Under the pieces are notes generated by a model. The model was not told the DNA's origin, did not search any database, and worked only from the letters and a program-made list of their open reading frames with translations. A stretch of DNA of 64,000 bases. Source: Arabidopsis thaliana. Its lineage: Eukaryota; Streptophyta; Magnoliopsida; Brassicales; Brassicaceae. Made by a program: the position numbers and the translations under genes. Shown here piece after piece: positions 10,963 through 30,273 of the stretch (position 1 is the stretch's first letter; each line of letters begins with the position of its first letter). The stretch lies in the NCBI RefSeq assembly GCF_000001735.4, contig NC_003071.7:14855443-14919442 (forward strand), written 5' to 3'.

Positions 10963-11631
10963 GAGGAGACTCACTAGTGAATAGTGATGATGAATGTGAA
11001 GGTGTCTACTGAGTAAAAGACTGTTTATCAGTGTTGTCTTAAGTTTTAGTTTTATGTTATGACTTAGTTCGGTTTTAAGTTCAGAATGTCTATCGGATGG
11101 ATCTATGTAGCTTGATATGATTGGGACCAATTTTAATATGTTGTGTGTTTGTTGTTTCCGTTTGGCTTTACTTTGCTTTCTCTACTGAGGCAGATGTATT
11201 ACAACTGTTCATCATCAAAAGATTCAGATCTGTATTATAGATTAAGTTCCTGAAAAACATGAACCAATCGAAACAATCAAGTTTCTCAGAAAAATTTGTG
11301 TCTCAAACAAGTTTACCTTGGTCCAAATTTCCGTTTTTGGTCTCTCTTCTTCTAAAGCCAAAGACACCAACCAACAAACTATAAGGATTAATAGTGAAGA
11401 CTATTTGAAATTTTAACTCTTTCAGAGACCTAACATCAAAAGTCTGATATTGATGTTATGTTATAGGAAAGAGATGATTACACATTTGAACGAGCCAAGA
11501 GAACTGCTTAGTTATAAATACCAAATGCTGACTTAACTCAAGTCTATGAACAATGTTGGGTTTGAATATGAAAAGCCATGGCTTTTGTTGGGTTTACTTG
11601 CATATTTTACAAAGAAAAAGCTTTTTGAGAG
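10963..11631. other. Convergent 3' region between the REM gene and EYA
   Basis: Two genes end towards each other here. The stretch should contain both 3' UTRs; no further gene seen. Confidence 0.5.
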
Positions 11632-12945
11632 TTACTCTTTGCTGGAATCAGCATCAGAGTTCCCATATACAGCAGCAAAGTAGTAGCTTACAGTCTTAGG
11701 TGTTAAGCCAGGGAATCTGTGGGAGCTATCCGGTTGCAAATCGATCTTAACGAATGGCCATTGCAAGGCTTGTGCGGCTGCACACTCTTCCCATCCGTCC
11801 CCGATCGCACAGAATCTGAATTTTGGGTGGTTGAAACGCTCCTTGATCCATTTGAAACATTGGAGCTTCCCCACATCTATTGAACTGTACACTGAAGAAA
11901 GGCAAAAAGAGTTAAATGATGTAGTTAACATAGAAATGCAAATGCATGACGGAGCTCGCAGAGTAGCAACAACTATGTGAATCCGAAGCTAAGATATCCC
12001 ATTGAAGGAGATGTCTCCGAGCTTACCATTTTCATGTCTTAGGAATGTATCTAGCCGGAAAAGCAGGCATTTCACGAGGCTCGGTATGAGGGCCCCGGAA
12101 GTCACTAGAATATGTATATCCTGAGAGCTTTGTTCGATTGCACTTGTTCCATCACTAGACTCTTCCACACATGAACACTGCTCCAAGAAAGCCCTTGCTG
12201 CAATTAATACAATGTCATACTAAGCAGTGGACGCGATAAAGAAAATAACCAGAAGAAGCAGACAATTCGACATTTACCCGAAGAAAGCCACCGGTCTGTG
12301 TATTCATCAGTCACATTATACAACTCATCCAACCCACTCATCGATTCGCTGTCAATGAATGGACACAAACCCTGCAATTATAAAGAGATGACATTTGTAC
12401 TTGAGTCATATAACATCAGCAACAAAAAACATGTAAAAACATATCAGTACCTTTTCGTATCTCTCCGCAACAGCTCGATGCCTGTACGCAAGTTTCCTCT
12501 TGTTCAAGTCATCAGTAGGAGTACTAAAGTCGTCTTGTTTGAACTCATACCGAGAAAGATCCTTTCCATCATCATACTGTCTCAATGAATCAAGAAATGG
12601 CTCATTGCATTCCTCAACCTGCAAAGAACACAAGACTAATGCTTTGTAGGTGACAGAGTTTACGAGGGCATCTCATCATTCCCGTTCTGAACTTATCGTT
12701 AAGAGAAGACTTACTTGCTCGTAGAAGAAAAAATCGTCACAGATCTTAAGTATGTGTTTCTCCCACATCCTCCCAATCTCTACACCTCTTTTAACATCTT
12801 TGGAGCCATTAAAAGACTCAGCATAAGTTCCATTTAACAGAGATCTAAGTAAGATAAGAGTCTCGTCCATGTCCCATACATATACATTCACTGGTCCATC
12901 ATCAGAAACCAAAGTTCCCAGCTTTTTTGATGTATCATTATTCAT
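11632..12945 (-). CDS. EYA: EYES ABSENT homologue, HAD-type tyrosine phosphatase
   Basis: Five coding exons on the minus strand: 12945-12715, 12618-12451, 12371-12278, 12197-12027, 11891-11632. All junctions keep phase and total 307 residues, the known size of Arabidopsis EYA (At2g35320). Seen: the HAD nucleophile motif DMDET, with D25 as nucleophile and D27 as acid/base, only about 25 residues from the start, so the protein is essentially the bare EYA domain without the long transactivation region of animal EYA. A conserved IGDGWEE motif in the last exon would supply the C-terminal metal-binding acidic residues. The family performs Mg2+-dependent dephosphorylation of phosphotyrosine proteins; the physiological substrate in plants is not known to me. 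A 5' UTR intron is likely (acceptor just upstream of the ATG near 12960, donor near 13322). Confidence 0.95.
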
Positions 12946-13461
12946 AATCTGCCCTCTTCCCTGAATATAACAAGTTAAAACCAGAGATCACATCTTACAT
13001 CAATCGACAAAAGGATTCAGTAGGAGCAACAAAATTGAGAATCGATGAGAACTCATTCACGGCATCTACATTGGCTACTAATTCAATGATGAAACAATCA
13101 GGAGCATGTGGATTGAATTGAGTTTCATGGCGGAAACAAAAGCGATAAAACTCCCAAAAAGAGCAAACTTTTCAGCAAACCCATGACTAATTTCACTAAA
13201 CAAAACCTACGAAATTACGATTAACGATTCTAGGTGAATTTAATTTAACAAAAATGAGAACTTTCAGATCAAACGAGGATTGATAACAGATAACACAAAG
13301 TTCAAAACCTAAAAAACAATACCTGCGCTGCCGATTCCGATAGGAGGATGACCAAAGATAGAGAGCTCCGGAGCTAAGTGACGACGATGCGTGTGTTTCA
13401 AAGATCACAGACGAAAGTAAACAGCGAGCCACGCGGCGTCGTTTAGTATAATTTAGCTCTC

Positions 13462-13479
13462 GGCCCAATTAAAGGCCCA
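13462..13479. promoter_or_regulatory. Site II-like GGCCCA pair in the EYA/MIP1 shared promoter
   Basis: Two GGCCCA hexamers (13462-13467 and 13474-13479) lie in the short spacer between the head-to-head EYA and MIP1 transcripts. Such GGCCCA/TGGGCC elements are TCP-factor sites common in constitutive and proliferation-linked plant promoters. A shared bidirectional promoter is inferred. Confidence 0.55.
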
Positions 13480-13817
13480 TTATGTTCAACAGTCACACAC
13501 ACCACCAGAAACTGAAGAAAGCTTGTTTTTTTTCTCTTGCATGACCCTTCGCTTCTCTTCTCCTCTCTTCTCTACCGAAGTTTGATTCTTCTCAGCTGAG
13601 AAATACAACTGCCGATCAGTAAGTACTTCTAAACTCGTATCTATAATCTGTAAGATTGATTAATCATTTTGCCATCAATTAAAACCCATTTCTCCTGATC
13701 CTGCTTTGGTTTTTGTGTTTCATTTGTGGGGATTCAATGATCTTCACTCTTTCAATCTCTGTGGAATTTTTCTTTTCCTTCAGATTCTCATATATACATA
13801 GACGTGCTTTAACTCTG

Positions 13818-16231
13818 ATGGGTTGTACTGTGAGGGAGAAGCATGTTAGACCAAACCGGAAGACCAGATCCGTGAAACCCGAATTCGATCCGTGTTGTTT
13901 GCTCGACAGGACGGCTCTATCGAAATCGATTGTTGAATCGAGTCTTAAGCATCTTGTTTATCATCCGGGTCTTCTCGATTCGTGTCCAGAGTCAAACCCT
14001 AGTGGCAGTTTTGAGGATAATAATGGTTGGGGTTATTGTACGGAGGAGCAATTAGAGGATATTTTGTTGAAACATTTGGAGTATTTATACAATGAAGCGA
14101 TTTCGAAGCTTGTGGGTTCTGGTTATGATGAGGATGTGGCGTTGAGAGCTGTTCTTAGTAATGGGTATTGTTATGGTGGAATGGATGTTATGACTAATAT
14201 TCTTCATAATTCGTTGGCTTATCTTAAGAGTAATACTGGTGAAGGTAGTAATGTGAACAATGAGGATCAATCAGAGACGGTTTTTACGGATTTGAGACAG
14301 TTGGAGGAGTATTCACTTGCGGGTATGGTTTATTTGTTGCAACAAGTTAAACCTAATTTGAGTAAAGGTGATGCAATGTGGTGTTTGCTAATGAGTGAGC
14401 TTCATGTTGGGAGGGCGAGTACTATGGATATACCGAGTTCTGGAAAAGGGGATAGTAGTAATGTAGGGGTTGGTGGTGCTAGTAGTACTGTAAATGGGGT
14501 TGGTGGTGCTATTGCTCCGGCATTGTGTAGATTCCATGGAGGTTGGGGTTTTGGTAATGGGAAAGGACCCAAGTTTTCTGGTAATGGGTTTTCTTTGCAC
14601 AGTGAAGAGTTAACGTTGCAGAGAGAGATTGATTGTCCAAGGAGATTTAATCTCTCACCTTCGATGAAGTCTTTGTTGAGAGAGAATGTTGCAGCCTTTG
14701 CTGCTGGGTATCGTGCTAGTATGGAGCAAAAGAAGCAGGTGCAAATGCAGTCTGAAACTAGTGGTACTAGCTTGTCTTGCACGGCTGCTGCTACACATTC
14801 AGAGAAGTGTGAGCAGCCACATGTCTTCGGAAGTGAAGAATGTTTCAGTTCAGTGCTGGAGAAATTCCGGGATCTGAACCTTGATGACAATGTTGATTCG
14901 GCACCTGAGGAGCTGAAGGATGATGCTTTAATAGGACTACTTCAGCAGGTTCAGGATCTCAAAAAGCAATTGAAGGAGAGGAAAGACTGGGCTCAGAAGA
15001 AGGCAATGCAAGCTGCCCAAAAGGTCAGCGATGAACTGTCCGAGCTTAAATCGTTGAGGAGTGAGAGAGAGGAAATTCAGCGGGTGAAAAAGGGGAAACA
15101 AACTCGTGAGGACTCAACCTTGAAAAAATTATCAGAGATGGAAAATGCTCTTAGAAAAGCTAGCGGTCAAGTTGACAAGGCAAATGCGGTAGTAAGGGCA
15201 CTTGAGAACGAAAGTGCAGAAATCCGGGCGGAAATGGAAGCTTCCAAATTAAGTGCATCAGAATCGCTCACGGCATGCATGGAGGCCTCGAAGAAAGAGA
15301 AAAAATGCTTAAAGAAACTACTGGCGTGGGAGAAGCAGAAAATGAAGTTGCAGGACGAGATTACAGCTGAGAAAGAGAAGATTAAGGCACTCAATAGAGC
15401 TTTAGCTCAGATCACTCAGGAAGAAAAAGAATATGAGGTACCAAGTAATGCATTATCTTCGTTTACACACCGAGATTTTTCTGGTTCTTCACAATTTTTG
15501 ACACTATAACCTGTGGAAGTCCATTTAGTTAGAACATAAGATAATGAACCCTTCTCTTTGAAAGCGCATCTAATTATCTGTTCCAAGGAATTATTATTCC
15601 TGTAAATACTTTTCATGGGCCAAGTCTTTCTCTCTATGCTGCTAGATGGATCATATTTGCATAGAGAGGTTGTCTTTTTCAGGCAACTTTTCATCTTGTT
15701 AATATGTATTTGCAGGCGAAATGGAGGCAGGAGCAGAAAGCTAAGGAGCAAGTTTTGGCTCAAGTGGAAGAAGAACAGCGCTCGAAGGAAGCAATTGAGG
15801 CTAGCAACAAGAGAAAGGTGGAAAGCCTGCGGTTAAAGATCGAAATAGACTTCCAGAGACACAAAGATGATCTCCAAAGACTGGAACAAGAGCTGTCTCG
15901 GCTCAACAAAGCCTCTTCAACTGACTCAAGCCTCCAATCCAATAACACCTCTCACACAAAGGTGAAATCAGACAAGTCGAAGGGAGAAACAATGTCTAAG
16001 CTGCTTGAAGAGCTGAATAGGCTTGATGGATCATATGAGAAGGAAGCAAACTATGACCGGGAATGTCTGATCTGCATGAAAGATGAGGTTTCGGTTGTGT
16101 TTCTCCCTTGTGCTCACCAAGTGGTCTGTGCGAGCTGCAGCGATAGCTTCATGGGCAGTGGCAAAGCGACCTGTCCTTGTTGCAGAGCTCCGGTTCAGCA
16201 GAGAATCCGTGTCTTTGGAGCGAGTTCTTAG
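13818..16231 (+). CDS. MIP1: MND1-interacting protein 1, RING E3 ligase
   Basis: Two coding exons, 13818-15437 and 15716-16231, give 711 residues, the length I remember for MIP1 (At2g35330). The ATG at 13818 opens a conserved MGCTVREKHVRP; an in-frame ATG far upstream lies in what looks like a 5' UTR intron (donor ~13620, acceptor ~13783). Order: an N-terminal plant domain with a UBA-like part (ALRAVLSNG), a Gly/Ser-rich linker, a long charged coiled coil (~residues 370-650), and a C-terminal RING: CLICMKDEVSVVFLPC, HQVVC..C, CPCCRAPVQQRIRVF. The C3HC4-type RING suggests ubiquitin ligase activity. MIP1 was named for two-hybrid binding to the meiotic protein MND1. The 3' UTR has a (TTTG)n run at about 16303-16324. 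Large antisense ORFs in exon 1 are shadows. Confidence 0.93.
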
Positions 16232-16842
16232 TAACAAAGATAATTATCTGGGGTCCAAAGATTAATCACAGCACAACTTCTTTTGTCAGGTGTAATACTT
16301 TTTTGTTTGTTTGTTTGTTTGTTTATGGCTCCGTCTCTCTACTTCCTATTGTCTCTTATCTTCAATCTGAGGGGGTTTGGACTATTCGCATCTTTTACAT
16401 TGTTTTGAGTTGTTCAAAGAAGATGTTGCCTGGTTTATGATCTTCCCAGGATTCACAATGTAAGTAAATAAAAATTCTACCACCTCTACCCAACCCTGAA
16501 ACGTCGTCTCACAATTTCTGATACACATGAATCACTTGATATGTTTTTCTTACCATGAACCTATCACAAAAATTTCATTTTTAGCTTCTAACTTGTGGCT
16601 AAAACAAGTTAAGCTTCAATTTCTAATATTAGCCCATTGTTCTTCTGTAACAAGTTTCATTTGTTATCACAAAAGCTAATTTTTCTTTTCACTTAATTTT
16701 GTCTAGTAAAATTTTTGGAAAGAACTCTATTGACATTTCAACAACCTCGGACCAAACCGGTCTACACCGTTACAGACCAATCAAAATACGGAAATTCAAA
16801 TCTATGTATTAAAAAAAATCACTACAGAATTACGTACGTACG

Positions 16843-16850
16843 TATAAATA
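16843..16850 (+). promoter_or_regulatory. TATA box of the DEAH helicase gene
   Basis: TATAAATA directly after a tandem (cgta)n run. A leader with a 5' UTR intron follows (donor candidate near 16921, acceptor just before the ATG at 17286). Confidence 0.55.
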
Positions 16851-17285
16851 GAGGTTAGTACATTAATCGGCGAAAAAACATTCGACGTAGAATCCGCCTT
16901 CGGAGACTTGAGTCGCCACCGGTGAGTACTTCTTCGATACATTCCGCCGTTCGTTTCCTCTTACTTGGCGTCTTGGGGTAAGCTTCTTCATAACCTATCA
17001 TCATCCTCCTTCTCCAGCTCTTCGAGTTTCAGAAAACCTAGATCTCTAAGTTTTTATCCCTAATCTTTTAGGGTTTCTACCTTGTTCGATCATTCTGAAA
17101 TTATTTGTCTTCTCTCGGAATTCAATTCCTGGGGACTTTCTCCTTTTTGGTTAGAGAAGTTTATGTATACTCTCTAACTCTACTGTTGTATCTCTGAAAC
17201 AAGTGATTTGAAATTTATAGCTCTTCTGATAATCGAAATCTGTGTTGATTTCGTGGTGTTGGTTTATGATTGTAGTGCAGTGAGA

Positions 17286-24173
<6,888 letters not shown>

Positions 24174-24831
24174 CAACTTTGATCAAACAAAGATGATGGA
24201 GAAACTGAGAATGACGATATTTGCTAAATTGTTGATTTGCATATAACCCCCTCTAATTAACTTAGATATTTATATTAATAGAAGAATATTAACAGTTTTT
24301 TTATTTTTCTCACAAAAGTTGGATTTTATTGAACTGAAGTACTGAACCAACAATATGGGCTAATATAAACAAAAGCCCTGTAACTATGATTTTACAAAAA
24401 TTAATTAAAGCCCAGCATGAGCCTAAACATAACCCTAATGAAGAGGAAAATACAGAGAGCCTCCATCACTAACACGTGTTTCAATTAGAACAAACAGAGA
24501 GCTTCCATCACAAACCGACATTAACCTTGCCGTACACCACCGATTCCGGTGACAAGAGTCACCGTCGATATTCTTTCGTTCAGTAAATCTTGTGGTTTTT
24601 CACCGTTTAACAAAATTGGAGTCCATAAGAGGATAACAGCTAAAGGGAATTGATAGTATGCTTCGGTTCTTCTACTTCTTCTCTTCAATTAAAACTGCAA
24701 ATCACTAGGATAATTCCTGAAAATCTGATATAACATATGAAAAAACCAGAAACTCAAAGGATAAATCAGTGAAAACAATTGATTAGTGAAAATTCACTAA
24801 ATTGAAATCACCAATGAGAAATCCCATAAAA
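24174..24831. other. Intergenic DNA after the helicase gene
   Basis: Contains the helicase 3' UTR at its start. The rest has no supported ORF. It could include downstream parts of the orphan minus-strand transcript unit described next. Confidence 0.4.
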
Positions 24832-25131
24832 TTATTCAAAGCAAATAAGTACGGAAGCCGACCAAAGGATGTTAACGAAACCATCCATGTCAGTTGATAA
24901 GCTGGACATCACTGCGTGGGAAGCCAATAGATTCCAGACGGAAGCCGACCAAAGAGAATTAAAGAAACCATCCATGTCGGAGAGAAGCCGGACATCACGG
25001 CTGAGGAAGCCAGTTGATTCTGGACGGAAGCCAACAATCTTGGCTAACAGGGCCATAAGATGCTGGACAAAAGCTCGAGTCATACGAGACGGCGATTTAC
25101 TGAAAAATCTAGTCGGAGAAACAGAGTTCAT
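24832..25131 (-). CDS. Hypothetical repeat-containing orphan ORF
   Basis: Minus-strand ORF of 99 residues that I cannot assign to any family. It begins MNSVSPTRFFSKSPSRMTRA and then contains a 29-residue unit used about twice: DMDGFFNSLWSASVWNLLAS and DMDGFVNILWSASVLICFE. The protein repeat is a direct consequence of the 87-bp DNA tandem repeat below. The plus strand also carries an open frame over the same bases (24869-25180, 103 residues, basic), so the coding strand is uncertain. A locus named At2g35345 lies about here in Arabidopsis; I do not recall its product. It may be a real short gene or a chance ORF kept open by the period-of-three repeat. Confidence 0.35.
   Translation of the reverse strand: MNSVSPTRFFSKSPSRMTRAFVQHLMALLAKIVGFRPESTGFLSRDVRLLSDMDGFFNSLWSASVWNLLASHAVMSSLSTDMDGFVNILWSASVLICFE
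24851..25035. repeat. ~87-bp tandem repeat, two copies plus a third start
   Basis: Unit 1 starts at 24851, unit 2 at 24938 and a partial third at 25024; each begins acggaagcc(g/a)acc. Units 1 and 2 share segments such as aaaccatccatgtc and the ggacatcac block. The 87-base period is a multiple of three; the second interval is 86. The repeat is more GC-rich than its surroundings. Confidence 0.75.
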
Positions 25132-25917
25132 CTCTCTAAAAGTGGGAGAAAAAAGAGAGAACGTTTTTGTCTCGTTATGAATATTAACAGTTGGATCGTG
25201 GTGTGAGTTAAAAAAGCCGTTTTTAGTTAGTTAGAAAACAGCATGCTGTCCGGCTCTAGATAAGTTAAACAATATACTTTATGCGTAGTGAAACGGTATA
25301 CAAAAAATAAACAAATTACACGATATTGAGATTTTACTACAACAATCAACTGAGATTGATACGACTTAATAGTTAAAACAATATGATTTTCCGAACACTA
25401 GAACGAAAACTAATTGCCTCCAAGAACTATTAGTCATATGTGCTTATCTAGTTTTCTAATAGCAAATAGTCACATTATTGTTTGTATTTTCCTATATGAA
25501 TAAAAAATTTCAGTTCACAAACAATTGTAATTTGGAGCAAGGTTCTACTTAAAATTGAAATATATAAAAAGAGGAACAGTATGCGATTAAGAAAGCCAGA
25601 GAAGAAAATAGTATTTTTTCTTAATTTTTTTTTCCCAGGAGGAAAATGTTCTATATATTACCCTTTTGTCCCCACCCCCCCAAATTACATATCCTCTTTT
25701 TTGTTTTTGGTTTCACCGCTATTCCAATCCCTACCCTATTCAACAAAGAAACAAAATATAAAACACCCCCACCTAATCTGACCCAAAATTCCTAAGGAAA
25801 CAAAAAGCAAGAAAACTTGGCACCCTTTTGATCTTATGCTGCATTAAGTCAAAAGAAGTTAATCTATAAGGAGCGTTTTTTATCTGTTGGCTTCATCGAA
25901 CTGTGTGGTTTATGGTC
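25132..25917. other. Spacer between the orphan ORF and PLL1
   Basis: AT-rich, with no gene seen. The right part (after ~25650) is probably the 3' UTR of PLL1, transcribed leftward. Confidence 0.45.
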
Positions 25918-28674
25918 TCAAAGATACTTTCCTGATGACTTCCATATCCTACTTCCTCCAAGTGCTATCACTAATACAGTGCAATCATCGTGATACTTTC
26001 TTCTATCTCCTTGCGGGATATCGAGAAGTTCATGAAAATCCATTCCTGTTTTTAAAACAATCAATCATCAAACCATATCGCACAGATATTCAGTTGTGTA
26101 TAAAAAGGCAAGTTTTATCTACCAGCTTTCTTGGCTGCACGGACTAGAAGTTCCTGTATAACATGTTGAGCAGGGTCTCCATCTGGAAACTTCTCCATGG
26201 CAAGAGAAACAACTTCCACATTGCTCAAGTATTGGTACAATCCATCCGATGAGAGAACCATAAACTGATCATTCTCTGTTAGCCGGTAGTGACGAAGGGA
26301 AGGTGTGCATGATATGTATGGATCCGTACCAATGTATTCGTTTCGAAACATTTCCAGCAAAGCATCGTTCAATTTTGGCTGCAAATTCACATTCTTTATG
26401 AGAATTACGGAGTGATGGATATTTCGATTGTAAGGTGAAGATATTATTGACTAACCTGCTTTAAGAATCCCGCTCCAAACGCTCTGGTCACCTTAAGCCG
26501 TCCTTTCACCCTGTCATTCACTATGCAATGGTTGTCATCGGGGTGCTCGTTTTTTATTCTTGTTACTTCCTGAGTTCATCAATGGAAATTATCATGCAAC
26601 AAGAACATTGCAAGAAGCAGAACTGATCAAACTAAGGAACTTCATCTGATCCATAGTATCCTACAAATGCGGATATGATGGGGAATGCAGAAACAACTAT
26701 ATGGTCAAGAGCATTCCAAAACTACTTAACAATTAGACTGTTACATTCTAGATCAAGAGACCAAGCAACTACAGTCTACAAAGAAAAAACACTGAAGAGA
26801 TTTCACAAGGTCAGACTTACATCCTCGATGCTTGTGCTGTGATCTGTTGTTAGCTGCAGGGCAACCAGTTTCGTTTGCGGCAAAGGAGCTTCGTTGTTCA
26901 CTGTACTATCGCTACTATCCACGACCAAAGGCTCTTTGTTTCCATCGTCTCTGTCTAAATCATTGCGTCTTTCTTCTACTCTTTCTGCTGTCTCCACACT
27001 CTCACCCGTTTCTTCTACCTGATATTGTGCAACAAGAGCCCTACTATCCCCTATGTTCATTATATACACATCATCATCTCTCATCAGTGCAACCAGTAAG
27101 CACGAACCCATCAATGCAAGCTCAGGATTGGTTTCGAGAACCTTATCAGTCATCTCTAGGAATGCTTGCTCTGTGGCTTCAAGACCATTTGACATTGCCT
27201 TTAGAACCAACTCATGATCAACGGTACCCGCCTTTCGTCTCTTCCTTCTCTTATCAACCCCTTCTTCCACACCAACATTATCTACCTCCTCCGTTTCATT
27301 TTCCTCCACACCAGACTTCCATGGGAACAACTTCCTCCCAGAAATTCCTTGTTTAGATAAACCCTGCTTCAATTTTGACAAAAGCAACCATCTCTTACTT
27401 CCCACAGACACAGCATTGCCTGCACCGATAGCATCATCCACCGAAAATGCAAACCTATCAGAACCTGAAAGATCTAACGCATCTTCTGCTTGAGCCTCTG
27501 CCAGAAGCTCCCATAGCCGTTTCCTCTCCTTGACTTCAACCACCTCTAATGAAGACGTCAATCTCTTTCCCATCTCTTCTTCTTCCTTCTCTGTTGCTGG
27601 ACAGCTCGAACTTGCCATTTCGTTTACATGGTCCTCAAATTCACCTTGTTGCTCTAACTCTCTAGTGCTAATATCTGTTGGATTATCATCTTCTTCCTCC
27701 AATTCCCAGAACAAACCCTGTAACTCACTATGAACAGCACGGTAGAGATTAGCCATCAGAAACTCCGGCGCGTCGGGTCCATTGAAACCGTCGTAGATTC
27801 CAGCAAAGAGCCATCCTTGCTTCTCAAAAACAGCTAATTGCACTCTATCCTCTCCTGCCTTCCCCAATGCCCACTGCAAATCGTTCTCTCCGGAAGATGC
27901 TGCCATAGCTTCAACGTCGGGTCTCACAATGTTCTCCTTCTTAGCACCGACGACGAAATTCGACACCGGAAGAACCCATGGCCGTTGCTTCTTCTCCCCG
28001 CCGAAAATCGGATGCCAGGAAAGGCTCTTCTTCTTCTTTTTCCGTCTCTTCTTCGAGTAAACACCACCGAGCGGCGCTGAGAAATGCACACCGGCGGAAT
28101 TAGATCTCGAAATCTCTCCGGCCGGCGGGTCTAACGGACCTGAAGTGGCTCCTCTTTCGATCGGACCGGACATGAAGAGACCCGAGCGATCCGGACCGGG
28201 CTGAAGCGGAAGAGCACTAAACGACGACGTTCCTTCAAAGCCATTGGCATTCACCACACTCCTCCTAACGCCGCCGCCGAAACTGCTCTCAGTGGCATCG
28301 TCGTAAATATCTTCAAGCTGAAGGACAGTTTTGGAATTGGAAGTGTTGGCGCTAACAGAAGCACCAGAAATCGCTCTAAACCCGGTGTGAAGCTGCTCGG
28401 ATGATCCGGAACCTCGGATTCGACCCGGTTCATGCGGAGGAGATAACCGGAAAGAAGCAGTAGGAGAAACGAATCGATCGGAAGGAAAAGGAGAAATGAA
28501 GCGATTAGAAGAAGAAGGAACGTAACAGTAAGAATGGCCTAAAGTCTCATCCAACGGCTCACGGAAAGAGTCAATCAGATCGGAATGAGAGGGATTCGCC
28601 GCCGAGGAGTGACGACGGCGGTTACGGTGACCTTGATTGAAGCAAGGTAACAAGGAGGAGAATCCACTTCCCAT
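25918..28674 (-). CDS. PLL1: PP2C phosphatase POLTERGEIST-LIKE 1
   Basis: Four coding exons on the minus strand: 28674-26821, 26569-26456, 26378-26123, 26045-25918. They total 783 residues, equal to PLL1 (At2g35350). The ATG at 28674 gives [11 protein letters not shown], a Gly2 N-myristoylation signal with a nearby Cys for palmitoylation, matching the reported plasma-membrane and lipid binding of POL/PLL1. A long Ser/Pro-rich N-terminal region follows. The PP2C domain starts at about residue 245, interrupted by a long acidic insert typical of clade C. Catalytic metal ligands are visible in [10 protein letters not shown] and [19 protein letters not shown], and HDDCTVLVI near the C-terminus. 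POL and PLL1 act downstream of CLAVATA receptors and in embryo and root stem-cell specification. The last exon lies beyond an apparent stop in the preceding frame and is joined across a GT-AG intron. Confidence 0.95.
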
Positions 28675-30167
28675 CACATTTGATTTTCAAAACACTCTTT
28701 TTTATTTTTTTTTGCAGATTGTCGAGAAAATCTTTTATAAGAGAAAACAAAAAATGTATGGGGAGATTTTGAATTGAAAGAGAGAAAGAAAAAGAGAGAG
28801 CGAGACTTTTGTCGTCTTCTTTTGGATTTAAAATATGTTTTCTTTTTAAGCTGAGACGACTTTAGTGGTTTCGAATTAGCACAAACTTTGACTCTTTTTT
28901 TAACTTTCTTTTTCTTTCGTGACTTGATTACGTAAATACCACTAACATTCTCTCTTAATTACAAATTATCTTTTTAAACTAAGCCAATAATATTATAAAC
29001 GAATTATATATGAATTGTTTGACTAAATAGTACTAAGTAATATTCCAACCGTTCTATTTTATAAAATGATTTAGAGGTTTCTTGTGCTTCATTTTAAAAA
29101 AATTGTATGTAATATTTAATTTAATATTTGTGACTATTTAGATATTAATGATATTTTAATTAAAAAATAATCTTTGCGTTTTAATCTGAAATATTTTATG
29201 AAAGAAAAAGAGAGAAGATTAAAAAGACCAATTTGCTCGCATATAATTAGTGATATTAAAGTAAAATAGAGTATTCGTTTTATTTCGATCACAGTTGCTT
29301 CTAGACTTTTTTGTATAAAAATCACAAAGTCGAACTTAGAAATTATTTTTGACTTCAGTAATCAACTTGCTATAATTAGAACAAGTCGAAGTGTTCACAT
29401 TATTAACTTTTTTACACCACGAGACATCGCGTTAATAAAGTTCTGAACTAATAATTACTTGGATCAATAGAATACAGATTATATTATAGAACTAAAATAT
29501 TAGTCTGAAGAAAAGAATCTCTTTTGCAAAAATTATTCATCACTTTTTTTTTTGGTCATAGAGAGAAAAAAAAAAGGGAAAAAGAAAAGGGGAGGGTCAA
29601 AATGGGGAAATCGAGGCATGGTTTTAAAGGATTCTTGTATTAACAAAGCTTTTTGTCATTTGCTTTGTTCGCGCTCATCGGTCTCTGGGACATTGAGAAT
29701 TTCATATTTATATCCTTTTGTGTTTTTCTTTTTTTCATCCAGAAGAAAAAAATAAGGTAAATACCCAAATAATTAAAAGTTATTAGACAAAATAATTATT
29801 AACAAACTAATTCAAAACTAGAGTTATTAAATATAATTATCATATTAACAACATGAAAAGTTGAACAATTACAGTTTTAAATTCATTTCTTCAATACATG
29901 TTCGTATATGTAAATGTTTTTAGCTCTCTTGACCACTTATTTACCCATTCGCCAACTATTTTGGTTAATTCCTCACATTGTAATTTATTCCATCAATTTT
30001 TTGTCATATTTTTCTGAATATATTATTTTCAGCACATAAAATTATTTCCATTCAAATGATGTGTTCCAAAAAAACAGCCAATTCCACTAGAAATTTTACC
30101 AATTCAACAAAATTAATGCTACCATATACAATCGCTATTTTAAGGTATAACGCATATAAATACATAT

Positions 30168-30273
30168 ATTACAAGAAAACATAGCAAATTACGACGACAG
30201 TTTCCGACAAAACTTTTAGTCGGAAAGTTTCGAACTGATTTCCGAAGAATTTCATAACTAATACTAGTTGTCA
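30168..30273 (+). mobile_element. CACTA-type terminal fragment
   Basis: Begins ttacaagaaaacatagcaa, close to the plant CACTA (En/Spm) terminus CACTACAAGAAAA with the first bases degraded. Inside are short inverted motifs, tttccgac and gtcggaaa, like CACTA subterminal repeats. It sits between a partial copy of the ~280-bp repeat on its left (about 30140-30165) and full copies on its right, as if inserted into the array. It is only ~100 bases long with no second terminus identified, so it is a relic at most. Confidence 0.4.

Noticed and set aside
10689-11012. 107-aa plus-strand ORF overlapping the last REM exon
   Set aside because: A different frame over the second B3 domain; the frame continuous with the splice acceptor at 10726 encodes the B3 motifs.
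14402-14890. 162-aa minus-strand ORF
   Set aside because: Antisense shadow of MIP1 exon 1; no start context or motif of its own.
16841-16850. cgtacgtacgta run as a regulatory repeat
   Set aside because: Only about three units; better explained as sequence adjoining the TATA box.
26832-27733. Two plus-strand ORFs (174 and 67 aa) over PLL1
   Set aside because: They are antisense to the long, well-supported PLL1 exon 1 and show codon usage mirrored from it.
29040-29300. Possible MITE with an inverted repeat
   Set aside because: AT-rich and self-complementary only by composition; no clear ends or target duplication.
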